The notes: generated by a model from the letters alone, not told the origin. DNA of 39,487 bases from Acidobacteriota bacterium (GCA_028877265.1 JAPPGX010000141.1:1-39487), one strand, 5' to 3'. Positions 8,324 through 16,509 are shown, counted from the stretch's first letter. A program made the numbers and translations.

Positions 8324-8594
8324 GCGGGCGTCCTCCTGACCGGTAGCCGAGAGCGGATGAGAGCGAGAAAGGACGTCGACCGGCCGTGACCCGCGCCGGC
8401 AACTGTCGCGAACCGACAGAGAGTACAGCCGCCCATTGCGACAGGAGCGTTAGATGTCGACGGAAGTTTCGTGACTCAGGTGGCGTACGGTCGCACGCAC
8501 CCGTCCCGAACCCCGAGAATCCCCGCTCCCGAGGCTTCCTGATTCCGCGACTTCCACGAGCCCCGCACGAACGCGAAACAGGTTTTCCGACCGA
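8324..8594. other. Intergenic stretch, no supported gene
   Basis: Upstream of the GTG of the Na/Pi-like gene and before the small ORF at 8609 I see no gene with family signal, no tRNA-like fold and no clear repeat. The open frames here are Arg/Pro-rich, as expected from GC-rich non-coding DNA. It probably holds the divergent promoters of both sides. Confidence 0.5.
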
Positions 8595-8600
8595 TAAGAT
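8595..8600 (+). promoter_or_regulatory. Candidate -10 box TAAGAT
   Basis: TAAGAT, in GATAAGATT, lies eight nucleotides before the ATG of the small ORF at 8609, in a locally AT-richer patch. It could drive the small ORF and the FG-GAP/ASPIC-octahaem genes behind it. No -35 consensus is visible. Confidence 0.35.
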
Positions 8601-8608
8601 TCCGGCTG

Positions 8609-8839
8609 ATGTGTAACGGATTGGCGCGACCTGGCGCGTGTGGACAGACCACGAGCCCGGAACGCATCCGGGCGGGATCCCGGCCGCGCCAAGGGGACAC
8701 GCCGGCGATCGCCGTGCCGGGAAAGGAGCGGCAGTTTCGCAAGGCCCCGGCAACGGCCGACGAATACCTGCGGGCCGTTCGGGAGACCTTGCAAGAGTGG
8801 AACTCGAAGGAAGACGAGACCGCCTGGCGTGACCTCTGA
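8609..8839 (+). CDS. Small acidic-tailed hypothetical protein (antitoxin-like C-terminus)
   Basis: 76 residues from ATG 8609, or 41 from GTG 8714. The first 35 residues are low-information. The last 30 (starting ATADEYLRAVRETLQEW, ending DETAWRDL) look like a real amphipathic helix with an acidic tail. This reminds me of the C-termini of small antitoxin-like proteins, but no toxin lies beside it and I could not compare it with any database. A TAAGAT box lies 8 nt upstream of the ATG. The stop precedes the next proposed start by 13 nt, so it could be the leader gene of the FG-GAP/cytochrome unit. It may also be a remnant whose N-terminus is degenerate. Confidence 0.4.
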   Translation: MCNGLARPGACGQTTSPERIRAGSRPRQGDTPAIAVPGKERQFRKAPATADEYLRAVRETLQEWNSKEDETAWRDL

Positions 8840-8852
8840 TTCCAATGGGGTC

Positions 8853-10529
8853 GTGATCGCACAACGACCGTTCCGCGTCGGGACGGGCGCCGGAGCGCTG
8901 CTCTTCGCGGCCGCCCTGATCGCGCCAGCCAGCGCCCAGGAGCCACGTTTCGTGGACGTGACCGAAGCCGCCGGGATCGATTTCTTCCACGAGAACGGGG
9001 CCTTCGGCGAGAAGTACCTGCCGGAGACCATGGGAAGCGGAGTGGCTTTCTTCGACGCCGACGGCGACGGCGACCAGGACCTGCTCTTCGTGAACAGCCG
9101 ACGGTGGCCGGGACACCGGACGGAACCGGAGCCCACCGCCGCGCTCTACCGGAACCGGGGCGACGGGACCTTCGAGGATGCGACTGCCGGCTCGGGCCTC
9201 GACGTCCCGTTCTACGGCATCGGCGTGGCAATCGCCGACTACGACGCCGATGGGGACCAGGACCTCTATCTCACCGTCCTCGGGCCGAACCGCCTGCTCG
9301 AGAACACGGGCGGCGGTGTGTTCCGGGAGGCACCGCACGCCGCCTCGGTCGCTGATCCCGGCTTCTCGAGCGTCGCCACCTGGCTCGACGCCGACCGGGA
9401 CGGGGACCTGGATCTCTTCTTGCTGAACTACGTGGAGTGGTCCATCGAGGAGGACATTTTCTGCGCCCTCGACGGGGTGAACAAGAGCTACTGCACCCCG
9501 GAGTCGTACAACGGGGCGAGCGCCATCCTCTACCGGAACGACGGCGCGGCGGGGTTCACCGACGTCACCCGGGAGGCGGGGCTCTTCAACCCCCGGGGAA
9601 AGGGACTCGGCGTCGCGGTCCTCGATTTCGATGACGACGGGCTCTTCGACCTCGCGGTGGCGAACGACACCCAGCCCAACTATCTCTACCGGAACCTCGG
9701 CGGCGGACGGTTCGAGGACGCCGGAGTGCTCTCCGGGATCGCCTTCGCCGAGAACGGCGCCGCCCGGGGCGCCATGGGCATCGACGCCTCGGACTACGAC
9801 GGCGACGGCATGCCCGACCTCGTCATCGGCAACTTCTCGAACGAGATGGTCTCGCTCTACCACAACGAGGGCGTCGGCTTCTTCATCGACCAGGCGCCCG
9901 TCTCGGAGATCGGCCGCAACAGTCTGCTCACCCTCGCCTTCGGGGCCTTCTTCTTCGACTATGACCTCGACGGACGCCAGGACATCTTCGTCGCGAACGG
10001 CCACGTCGAAAACGACATCGCCGCCGTCCAGCAACGGGTCAGCTACCGCCAGGCCCCCCATCTCTTCCGGAACCGGGGCGACGGCGGCTTCGACGAAGTG
10101 ACCACCGCCTCCCCGGATCTCGCCCGGCCCATGGTGGCCCGGGGAGCGGCCTTCGGCGACATCGACGGCGACGGCGATCCGGACCTCGCGGTCAGCGGGA
10201 ACGGCGGCCCGGCGCGCCTCTTCCGGAACGACGGCGGCGAGCGGAACGGCTGGGTGGGATTCCGGCTCCGGGGAGGAAATTCGAACCGGGACGGAATCGG
10301 TGCGAAGATCACCCTTGCCATCGAGGATGCCGGCATGACCCGCAGCGAGACCCGCGTCGTGAAGAGCGCCACCGGGTACGCCTCGCAGAACCAGCTCGAG
10401 GTGGTCTTCGGCCTTGGCTCCGGCGGGCAGGCGGTTTCCGCCGCCGTGCTCTGGCCTTCGGGATCCAGGAGCGAGGTCGAGGCCCCGGAGGCGCGCCGGA
10501 TCCACGTCGTGGAGGAACCGCCCTCGTGA
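8853..10529 (+). CDS. Secreted FG-GAP/VCBS repeat protein with ASPIC/UnbV domain
   Basis: 558 residues from GTG 8853. I chose it because it gives a compact signal peptide (IAQRPFRVG, then ALLFAAALIAPASAQ). GTG 8829, eight codons earlier, is an alternative. The mature protein has seven calcium-binding propeller loops of the type DxDxDGxxD: DADGDGDQD, DADGDQD, DADRDGDLD, DFDDDGLFD, DYDGDGMPD, DYDLDGRQD and DIDGDGDPD. These fit a beta-propeller like CRTAC1 or integrin-alpha. The last 100 residues (GWVGFRLRGGNSNRDGIGA to VLWPSGS) are the ASPIC/UnbV domain usually found after such repeats. The stop overlaps the cytochrome start as GTGA, so the two are probably coupled. It likely acts in the periplasm or on the surface as a binding or scaffold protein. 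Biochemical function is unknown. Confidence 0.9.
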   Translation: MIAQRPFRVGTGAGALLFAAALIAPASAQEPRFVDVTEAAGIDFFHENGAFGEKYLPETMGSGVAFFDADGDGDQDLLFVNSRRWPGHRTEPEPTAALYRNRGDGTFEDATAGSGLDVPFYGIGVAIADYDADGDQDLYLTVLGPNRLLENTGGGVFREAPHAASVADPGFSSVATWLDADRDGDLDLFLLNYVEWSIEEDIFCALDGVNKSYCTPESYNGASAILYRNDGAAGFTDVTREAGLFNPRGKGLGVAVLDFDDDGLFDLAVANDTQPNYLYRNLGGGRFEDAGVLSGIAFAENGAARGAMGIDASDYDGDGMPDLVIGNFSNEMVSLYHNEGVGFFIDQAPVSEIGRNSLLTLAFGAFFFDYDLDGRQDIFVANGHVENDIAAVQQRVSYRQAPHLFRNRGDGGFDEVTTASPDLARPMVARGAAFGDIDGDGDPDLAVSGNGGPARLFRNDGGERNGWVGFRLRGGNSNRDGIGAKITLAIEDAGMTRSETRVVKSATGYASQNQLEVVFGLGSGGQAVSAAVLWPSGSRSEVEAPEARRIHVVEEPPS

Positions 10530-12616
10530 GGTTCGCCCTCGCTTGCGCCGGCGCGGCCGCCCTGGCGACCCTCGGCCTCTTCGCCACCTCCGTCGGCTCG
10601 CGACCCGCCGCCGCGGCCGCCGCTCAGGCGGCGCAGCCGGTCCCCCCGACCCCCGGGAACGCCGGTCTTCAGACCGGCACGGCAGAAGCAGCGGCCGCTC
10701 AGGCGGCGCAGCCGGTCCCTCCGCCGCTCTCCGAGCAGCCCGCCATGATGGTGGGTTCCGCCGAGTGCCTGACCTGCCACGAGCAGGCCCATGACGACTG
10801 GACCTCCTCGCGCCATTCCAAGATGGTGCAGCCCGCCGTCCCCGGCCAGGTGCTCGGCGACTTCTCCCGGGAGGTCCTCATGCTCCGGGGCGAGGAGTAC
10901 CGGATACGGCGCGTGGGCTCGAAGTACTTCATCACCGAGCCGTTCTTCACCGGCGAACCCGTCGAGCACCAGGTGGACTACACGCTCGGGAACCGCCGCA
11001 TCCAGCACTACCTGACGACGCTCGAGGACGGCCGGGTCATCGTGCTGCCGCCGACCTGGGACGTGCTGCGCCGGGAGTGGTTCCACAACCTCGAGATCGC
11101 GGCCCCCGACCAGGCGGAGGGCATCGTCCCGGTGCAGCTCTGGAACAAGAACTGTTTCGGCTGCCACGTGAGCGACCAGATCAAGGGCTTCCGCCCCGGG
11201 GAAGACCGCTACGACACCACCTGGCTCGATTTCGGCACCACCTGCGAGCGTTGCCACGGACCGGGCAGCCGGCACGTGGACAAGTACATGAACCTCGACT
11301 TCTACGGTGACGATCCCGCGAGTTACATCGTGCAGCAGACCCGGCTGGACCACGAGACGAACTCGATGGTCTGCGCCCAGTGCCATTCGTTCCGGGACCA
11401 GATGGCCTTCGGGTTCGCCGCCGGCGACAACTACTTCGACCATTTCTTCCCGATCCTCGAGTACACCCAGGAACCTTCCGAGGACCCGACCTGGTACCCC
11501 GACGGGAAGACCCGGCGGTTCTCCACCAACACGCTCGGCATCTGGCAGAGCGAGTGCTTCGTGGAGGGGGGCGCCACCTGTACGGGTTGCCACATCGATC
11601 CCCACCGCCCGGACATCGAGAAGAACGAGCAGCTCCTCCCGACGAACAACGGGCTCTGCACCGGCTGCCACGAGGCGATCGGCGCCGATCTCACGGCGCA
11701 CACCTTCCATCCCGCCCAGAGCGAGGGCAGTTCGTGCGTCGAGTGCCACATGCCGCGCAGCGTGACGAGCATCCGGGCGAAGATGCGCGACCACAGCATC
11801 TCGATCCCCTCGCCGCCGAACACTGCCCGATACGGAGTGCCCAACGCCTGCAACGAATGCCACACCGCCGAGAGTCCCGAATGGGCGGCCGAGCGGATGG
11901 ACGAGTGGTGGGGAGAGACACCGCGCCGCCGGAAGATCGAACGGCGGGCGGAGGCGTACACCGGCGCGCGCGAGCTGAGCCGGGAGGCGCTCGACCTCCT
12001 GCTCGCCATGTCGGCCGACGAAGGCGAGGGCCCCATCAACCGCGCGAACGCAGCCGGACATCTCGGCCGCTACCTTGCCGACCCGGCGACCCGGGAGCCG
12101 GCGACCCGTGCCCTGCTCGCCGCCTCGGGCGATGCGCATCCCCTGGTGCGGGCCGTCGCTTCACTGAAATTGGGGGAGACCGGGAACACCGAGTCCTCCG
12201 AGATCCGGGACACCCTGGTGGCCCGCGTCCAGGACGAACGCCGTTCGGTGCGGATGAACGCGGCCATCTCGCTTCTCAACCTCGGAATCCGCACCCTTCC
12301 GGGAGAAGCCGAGAAGAGCTTCGAGCTGGCGAAGCGCCTGCACGCGATCCGCGGCAATTTCTTCGCCGACGACGCGCCCCAGCAGCTCAACCTCGGACGC
12401 CTGCACGTCCTCGACGGCAACTCCGCCGCGGCCGGCAGGGCGTTCGAGCAGAGTTACAACCTGGACTCCAGCCAGCCCGGAATCCGCTTCTTCATGGCGG
12501 TGACCCGCCTCTCGCAGCAGCGGATCCCGGAAGCGCGCGACCTGCTGCGCTCCGTTCCCGCCGAAGATCCGTTCGCCCAGGAAGCGCAGAACCTGCTCCG
12601 CCAGCTCGAACCCTGA
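10526..12616 (+). CDS. Octahaem cytochrome c with HEAT/TPR tail
   Basis: 696 residues, with a GTG start overlapping the previous stop (GTGA). A signal peptide (ALACAGAAALATLGLF) is followed by a low-complexity Ala/Gln/Pro linker at about residues 30-70 that contains a palindromic repeat insert. Eight CxxCH motifs span residues 81-442: CLTCH, CFGCH, CERCH, CAQCH, CTGCH twice, CVECH and CNECH. The set resembles the cytochrome c554/c-prime group of periplasmic multihaem proteins. The part after about residue 480 has HEAT-like (AHPLVRAVASLKLGE) and TPR-like (NLGRLHVLDGNSAAAGRAF) repeats for protein contacts. It lacks the membrane anchor of the pentahaem protein at 3938, so it is probably soluble or surface-associated. 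With its coupled FG-GAP partner it forms a plausible envelope electron-transfer pair. Donor and acceptor are not evident. Confidence 0.9.
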   Translation: MRFALACAGAAALATLGLFATSVGSRPAAAAAAQAAQPVPPTPGNAGLQTGTAEAAAAQAAQPVPPPLSEQPAMMVGSAECLTCHEQAHDDWTSSRHSKMVQPAVPGQVLGDFSREVLMLRGEEYRIRRVGSKYFITEPFFTGEPVEHQVDYTLGNRRIQHYLTTLEDGRVIVLPPTWDVLRREWFHNLEIAAPDQAEGIVPVQLWNKNCFGCHVSDQIKGFRPGEDRYDTTWLDFGTTCERCHGPGSRHVDKYMNLDFYGDDPASYIVQQTRLDHETNSMVCAQCHSFRDQMAFGFAAGDNYFDHFFPILEYTQEPSEDPTWYPDGKTRRFSTNTLGIWQSECFVEGGATCTGCHIDPHRPDIEKNEQLLPTNNGLCTGCHEAIGADLTAHTFHPAQSEGSSCVECHMPRSVTSIRAKMRDHSISIPSPPNTARYGVPNACNECHTAESPEWAAERMDEWWGETPRRRKIERRAEAYTGARELSREALDLLLAMSADEGEGPINRANAAGHLGRYLADPATREPATRALLAASGDAHPLVRAVASLKLGETGNTESSEIRDTLVARVQDERRSVRMNAAISLLNLGIRTLPGEAEKSFELAKRLHAIRGNFFADDAPQQLNLGRLHVLDGNSAAAGRAFEQSYNLDSSQPGIRFFMAVTRLSQQRIPEARDLLRSVPAEDPFAQEAQNLLRQLEP
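10619..10719 (+). repeat. In-frame 75-bp duplication around a palindrome
   Basis: An exact 26-nt direct repeat occurs at 10619-10644 and 10694-10719, offset by 75 nt (25 codons). Both copies encode a run ending AQAAQPVP. Between them lies the palindromic element at 10656-10680. The layout fits either insertion of a short element with a long target duplication or expansion of a mosaic repeat, and it keeps the cytochrome frame open. Confidence 0.8.
10656..10680 (+). repeat. Short palindromic repeat, intragenic copy
   Basis: The core GCCGGTCTTCAGACCGGC (10661-10678) is an 8-bp perfect stem with a 2-nt loop, flanked by GGAAC and AC as in the edge copy at 25-48. It is translated as GNAGLQTGT in the linker between signal peptide and first haem of the octahaem cytochrome. 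Confidence 0.75.
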
Positions 12617-12638
12617 GGCGGGGAAGGAGCCAGGCACC

Positions 12639-13445
12639 ATGAACCGCACCGGCACGCTGCTCGCGTTCGTTGTCGGCCTGGCAGCCGGGCTCAGCCCGGC
12701 TGAACCCGCTTCCGCGCAGGATCGCCGCGGTTTTCGTTTCGGGATCGCCCTGCCCCTCGAGCGCACCGGAGTCACGTACGAAAAGGCCGTCGACAACACC
12801 GATCCGGACACCCTGGTTCCGGCGCCGCGCCGCGGCGAGGTGTTCGAGGACGAGGGGTCCGCCAGCGGTCCGCTGGCCGGCTTGGCGCTGCTGGCCGGCT
12901 ACCGCTGGCCGCTGGGTGGCGGATCGTTTGTCAGCGCCGAAGCGGACTTCGCGTTTCACCGCGGCACGCTCGAAGCGCAGCTCGAGGGTTCGGGCACTTC
13001 CCCGTCCGGAAGACAGCTCGGCGAAGTGTGGCCGGACGACTGGTCGTTCGAGAACCGGCACAGCTACGGGCTGACGTTACGTCTCGGCGGCAGCCCCGGC
13101 GAACTGGGGTCGCGCGACGAGAGCGTGTATGTCCTGGCCGGCCTGCGGCGGGTCTCAGCGCAAGTAACGGTCAACTGGCACGGGTGTCTTTCGCCGATCC
13201 CGTGCACTCCGGACCAGTTCACCTCCGGCGCCGACCCTCGCGACCTGGACTTCCTCGCCTGGACTTTGGGGGTCGGGTTCGAAAAGGGACTGGGCGAACG
13301 CGTCGCGATCCGCGCCGAGGGGCAATACGCGGGCTACGGCGAACAGAGCTGGGTCGCCGACTTCCCCGAGGTGCGGGTCACCGTTCCCACCAGCGTCCGG
13401 GGCGGCGGGCCGGGCCTGTCGCTGATGCTCGTCTTCGGCCGGTAG
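12639..13445 (+). CDS. Outer-membrane beta-barrel-like protein
   Basis: A 268-residue secreted protein. The signal peptide is MNRTGTLLAFVVGLAAGLS, ending at PASAQ. The mature chain alternates amphipathic strands with loops (for example LAGLALLAGYRWPLGGGSFVSAEADFAF and YGLTLRLGG) and ends in GPGLSLMLVFGR. This is close to a barrel-closing strand, although the last residue is Arg rather than Phe. A pair of cysteines (HGCLSPIPC) may form a loop disulfide. AAGGAG at about 12624 lies at a normal distance from the ATG. It follows the octahaem gene by 22 nt and may share its transcript. I do not recognise a specific family. A surface partner for the cytochrome is possible but is inference. Confidence 0.65.
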   Translation: MNRTGTLLAFVVGLAAGLSPAEPASAQDRRGFRFGIALPLERTGVTYEKAVDNTDPDTLVPAPRRGEVFEDEGSASGPLAGLALLAGYRWPLGGGSFVSAEADFAFHRGTLEAQLEGSGTSPSGRQLGEVWPDDWSFENRHSYGLTLRLGGSPGELGSRDESVYVLAGLRRVSAQVTVNWHGCLSPIPCTPDQFTSGADPRDLDFLAWTLGVGFEKGLGERVAIRAEGQYAGYGEQSWVADFPEVRVTVPTSVRGGGPGLSLMLVFGR

Positions 13446-13454
13446 GACCGGCGG

Positions 13455-13484
13455 GCTCCGCGACCCGGCCTCCCGGCGCGGAGC
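13455..13484. terminator. Hairpin between convergent genes
   Basis: GCTCCGCG (13455-13462) pairs perfectly with CGCGGAGC (13477-13484) across a 14-nt GC-rich loop, followed by GTTTAC. It lies between the convergent stops of the beta-barrel (13445) and the DUF2911-like gene (13508), where a bidirectional terminator is expected. The T-tract is short. Confidence 0.5.
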
Positions 13485-13507
13485 GTTTACCGGGGCGGCG
13501 CGATGGA

Positions 13508-14005
13508 CTAGCCGATCGCGGCCTGGAGGTGCATGTTGCCGAAGTGGATCGTCAGCACCGGCTTCCCGGCGAAGTCGCCGGAGCCCGCGGTGATGTCGAT
13601 CAGCATGTGATCGGCGGTGCCCATCTGGTCGGAGAAGCGCGAGTCCAGCTTCATCACCTTGCCCATGTCGGGCATTTCTCCCCGCGGGATCCGGCCCTCG
13701 TGGAGCGCCATGGTCCAGGAACCGTCCTCACCCTTGAGAACGCCGATGGTGTATTCCCCGGCCGAAATCGTCACGTCGCCGGCCATCACGTCGGCCGAGA
13801 GGTTCAGGCGCGGCCCGCGGGGACTGACGAACGTGCCGGCCTCGACCGCCGCCACGCGCTCCATGTTGGCGTCGGTGGAGTTGTAGGAGACGGAGACTTC
13901 CACCTCGCCGATGGTGGTGGAAACCGTCTTGTTGAAGTGCGGATGGGCGAAGGCCAGCGCCGCGACGGCCAGCGCGGCGAGCGTGAAGGAAGCGATGCGC
14001 GTCAT
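13508..14005 (-). CDS. DUF2911-like secreted protein
   Basis: 165 residues from ATG 14005. I preferred this over the longer frame because GGAGA lies seven nucleotides upstream and a proper signal peptide follows (MTRIASFTLAALAVAALAFA). The mature part matches the pattern I associate with DUF2911: a beta-rich chain with VEVSVSYNST, then VTISAGEYTIGVLKGEDGSWTMALHEG, then LIDITAGSGDFAGKPVLTIHFG. Function of the family is unknown, and members are small periplasmic or secreted proteins. It is the first of three minus-strand genes when read from the terminator at 13455, but its own start lies 64 nt after the aminotransferase stop. A TACAAC box just upstream of the GGAGA could serve it alone. Confidence 0.7.
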   Translation of the reverse strand: MTRIASFTLAALAVAALAFAHPHFNKTVSTTIGEVEVSVSYNSTDANMERVAAVEAGTFVSPRGPRLNLSADVMAGDVTISAGEYTIGVLKGEDGSWTMALHEGRIPRGEMPDMGKVMKLDSRFSDQMGTADHMLIDITAGSGDFAGKPVLTIHFGNMHLQAAIG

Positions 14006-14069
14006 GGATCGTTCTCCGTTGTAGGGGTTGGGGGCCGCGCGGGGCGGCGGTGACTGCGGGTCGGAAATT

Positions 14070-15293
14070 CTAGGCCACTCCGCTGAGGACCGGAGGAGCG
14101 GTCTCGCGACGCCACTCGCGCGCCACCTCGAGCACCCGGTCGATATCGGCTTCGTCGTTGTGGATGAAACAGGAAAAGCGAAGCACGGCACGGCGCACCG
14201 ACATGACTACGTCGGCGGCCTTCAGCCGGGCCCACAGATCGGCCAGCCCGGGGTCTTTCACCGTTCGTTCGCCCTGGCGGCCGAGTTTGCCGACGGTGAC
14301 GATGTGGGAGAGCCAGGGGTTCGGCACGCCCCCGGTCAACGGCAGACCGAGCTCCGCCAGGCCATTCGCGAGGCGGTGCGCCAACCCCAGGCTCCGCTCT
14401 TCGATGGCCACCGCTCCGAAGGATTCGAGCAGTTCCAGGGCCCGGTCGGCGGCGACCGCGCCCAGGTAGTTGTAGTTGCCGAGATCGAAACGGCGGGCCC
14501 CCGGCGCGTACGGGATGTCCGCGTCGGGCAGCGCGGTCTCGGAGGCATTGAAGAGCACACCGTGACGGCCGAGCGCGGCGGGCTTCAGCGCCTCGGCGAC
14601 CCCCCGGCGGCAATACAGGAAGCCGGTGCCGTAGAACGCCGAGAGCGACTTCTGGGTGGCCACCGCCAGCACGTCGGCGCCGATCCGGTCCACATCGGTG
14701 CGGAGCACGCCCACCGACTGGGCCGCATCCACCACCAGGCAGGCCCCGTGCAGGTCCCGCGCCTCCTTGAGCGGCGCGAGATCGGCGACGAAGCCGGGCG
14801 AATACGACACCGCCGCGGCGGCGACCACCCGGGTCCGCGGTCCGACCGCTTCCGCCATGCGAGCGGACGGCAGGCGGCCGCCATCCGCCGGCACCGCTTT
14901 CAGACGCACGCCTCGCCTGAGCGCCAGATTCCGCCACGGCAACACGTTCGCGGGGTGCTCCAGGTCCGGGCAGTAGACCACCTCGTCGCCGTCCCGCCAG
15001 TCGAGGGCGGTCAGAAAGAGGTTCATTCCGTCCGTAACGTTGCGTGTCCAGGCCACCTCGTCCGGGTCCGCCCCGATCCAGCGGGCGAAGCGGGCGCGTC
15101 CCCGCTCCACGGTGTTGAACAGTTCGTCCTTGTCGGGTCCCCCTTCCATGGCTCCGTCGAGGTACCAGTCGCACACCTCGCGCACGGGGCGGGCGAGCAG
15201 GCTTCGCACGGCGACGTTCAGATAGGGCCGGACGGGAGCGCCGGGATAGAGCTCCCGGGCGGCCGCGATGGGCCGCGATTCAGGATGCGACAA
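14070..15293 (-). CDS. Class V aminotransferase (cysteine desulfurase/kynureninase-like)
   Basis: A 407-residue PLP enzyme of fold type I. Substrate and cofactor motifs in order: TRNVTDGMNLFLTAL (phosphate-binding region, about 83-97), PDLEHPANVLPW (aromatic/His region), VVDAAQSVGVL (Asp that contacts the PLP pyridine ring, then Gln), and ATQKSLSAFYGTGFLYCRRG, whose Lys should form the Schiff base. The usual SGHKW before that Lys is replaced by ATQKS, so it is not a standard NifS/IscS. A sulfur-acceptor Cys loop is not obvious. It belongs to the broad isopenicillin-N-epimerase/desulfurase-like group with undefined substrate. It overlaps the upstream symporter by 14 nt and is surely cotranscribed with it. 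This suggests the enzyme acts on an imported amino acid. Confidence 0.87.
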   Translation of the reverse strand: MSHPESRPIAAARELYPGAPVRPYLNVAVRSLLARPVREVCDWYLDGAMEGGPDKDELFNTVERGRARFARWIGADPDEVAWTRNVTDGMNLFLTALDWRDGDEVVYCPDLEHPANVLPWRNLALRRGVRLKAVPADGGRLPSARMAEAVGPRTRVVAAAAVSYSPGFVADLAPLKEARDLHGACLVVDAAQSVGVLRTDVDRIGADVLAVATQKSLSAFYGTGFLYCRRGVAEALKPAALGRHGVLFNASETALPDADIPYAPGARRFDLGNYNYLGAVAADRALELLESFGAVAIEERSLGLAHRLANGLAELGLPLTGGVPNPWLSHIVTVGKLGRQGERTVKDPGLADLWARLKAADVVMSVRRAVLRFSCFIHNDEADIDRVLEVAREWRRETAPPVLSGVA

Positions 15294-16509
15294 CGCCGGA
15301 TTCCTCCTTTTGCTTTCGGGTTACGACCATCGTCCCCACGAGGTCACCCATGATGTTGGCGGTCGTGGTGGGCATGTCCACGAGGCGGTAGATACCCGCG
15401 ACGAGCACACCGATTTCCACCGGCAGCCCGAAGGCGCTGAGGAGCAGGAATTGATTCACGATCCCCCCGTTCGGAACGCCTGGAGCGGCGGCGGAGAGCA
15501 GCCCGCCGAGGGCGATCACGATCAGGATCTCCCCCAAGCCGAAGGAGACGCCGACCGCCTGCGCGGTGAACAGCACGATGCCGGAGAGCAGCACGGCGCT
15601 GCCGTCCTTGTTGAACTGGGCGCCGAGCGGCAGGGTGAGGGCATAGGTCGACCGGGGCAAGCCCATCTTTTCGGCGGCGTTCAGCGAGGCGCCGAGGCTC
15701 GCGAGGCTGCTGCAGGTGGATACCGTGGTCGTCCACACGGTCGCCGTCCGCCGGACGAACGACAGCGGGGAAGTCGCCGCCAGGAAGCGCAGGGCGGCGA
15801 AATACAGAGCGAAGATCGCGACGTCCGCGATCCAGATGGCCGCAATATATACGCCGAGCGGGCCGAAAATCGAGCTTCCGTACTCGCCCACGCTCGCCGC
15901 GGCGAGCGCCGCGACTCCCACCGGTCCGAACCACAGGACGCCGGCAACCAGTTGGCGCAACAGCGCGGTTCCCGAAGCGAAGAACCGGGTGACATCGGCG
16001 CGCCGTTCTCCGGTGAGACCCCAGGTGGCGAAACCGACCATCAGACCGAGCACCACCACCGCGGTGACCCGGTCGTCCACGAAGACCCCGAGCGCATTGT
16101 CGGGAACCAGGGTGAACAGAAAGTCCTCGAATCCGGGGGAAGCTGCCGGCCCGGCTTCCCCGCTACCCTCCGCCGGACGGGCGAGACCCGCACCCGGACG
16201 CAACAGCCCAACGACGGTCAGCGAGATGATGTGCGCCGCCACCGTGGTCAGCGCGAACCAGGCGCCGATGCGGAGCAACAGCCGGCTGACGCCTCCGGAT
16301 GCCCCCGAGGAAGCGAGCGCCCCGATGAGGTTGAAGAAGACGAGCGGGACGGCGACGAGAGTGAGCAGCCGGATGAAGATGTCGCCAAGGAAGGCAAGGC
16401 GGGTCGCGCTCTCCCCGAGCACGATCCCGGCGGCGACGCCCACTCCCATCCCGATCAGCATCAGGTTGCCGAGCGACGGCAGGCGGCGCTTCGTGGTCAC
16501 GGATCGCAA
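15280..16509 (-). CDS. Dicarboxylate/amino acid:cation symporter (DAACS/SDF family)
   Basis: 409 residues from TTG 16509. GTG 16500, three codons later, is an equal alternative, and neither has a clear Shine-Dalgarno sequence. Family landmarks are present: STCSSLASL as the serine-rich re-entrant loop HP1, LGAQFNKDGSA in the place of NMDGT in TM7, GGLLSAAAPGVPNGG as HP2, and DMPTTTANIMGDLVGTMVV in TM8 carrying the substrate and cation residues. In glutamate and C4-dicarboxylate carriers the TM8 motif has Arg after the DM-T pattern. Here Thr stands there (DMPTTTAN), as in neutral amino-acid relatives, so the substrate may be neutral. The coupled aminotransferase supports an amino-acid substrate. 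It is divergent from the penicillin acylase. Confidence 0.87.
   Translation of the reverse strand: MRSVTTKRRLPSLGNLMLIGMGVGVAAGIVLGESATRLAFLGDIFIRLLTLVAVPLVFFNLIGALASSGASGGVSRLLLRIGAWFALTTVAAHIISLTVVGLLRPGAGLARPAEGSGEAGPAASPGFEDFLFTLVPDNALGVFVDDRVTAVVVLGLMVGFATWGLTGERRADVTRFFASGTALLRQLVAGVLWFGPVGVAALAAASVGEYGSSIFGPLGVYIAAIWIADVAIFALYFAALRFLAATSPLSFVRRTATVWTTTVSTCSSLASLGASLNAAEKMGLPRSTYALTLPLGAQFNKDGSAVLLSGIVLFTAQAVGVSFGLGEILIVIALGGLLSAAAPGVPNGGIVNQFLLLSAFGLPVEIGVLVAGIYRLVDMPTTTANIMGDLVGTMVVTRKQKEESGVVAS

Noticed and set aside
8386..8616. 76-codon plus-strand ORF between the Na/Pi-like gene and the small ORF
   Set aside because: Arg/Pro-rich composition, no ribosome site, no recognisable motif.
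6552..10505. 1317-codon minus-strand open frame
   Set aside because: It lies antisense across the Na/Pi-like, small and FG-GAP genes. It is Arg/Gly/Pro-rich with no family motif, and GC-rich DNA gives long empty frames.
14070..15293. Cysteine desulfurase (NifS/IscS)
   Set aside because: SGHKW is replaced by ATQKS and no catalytic Cys loop is evident. No iron-sulfur assembly genes lie nearby.
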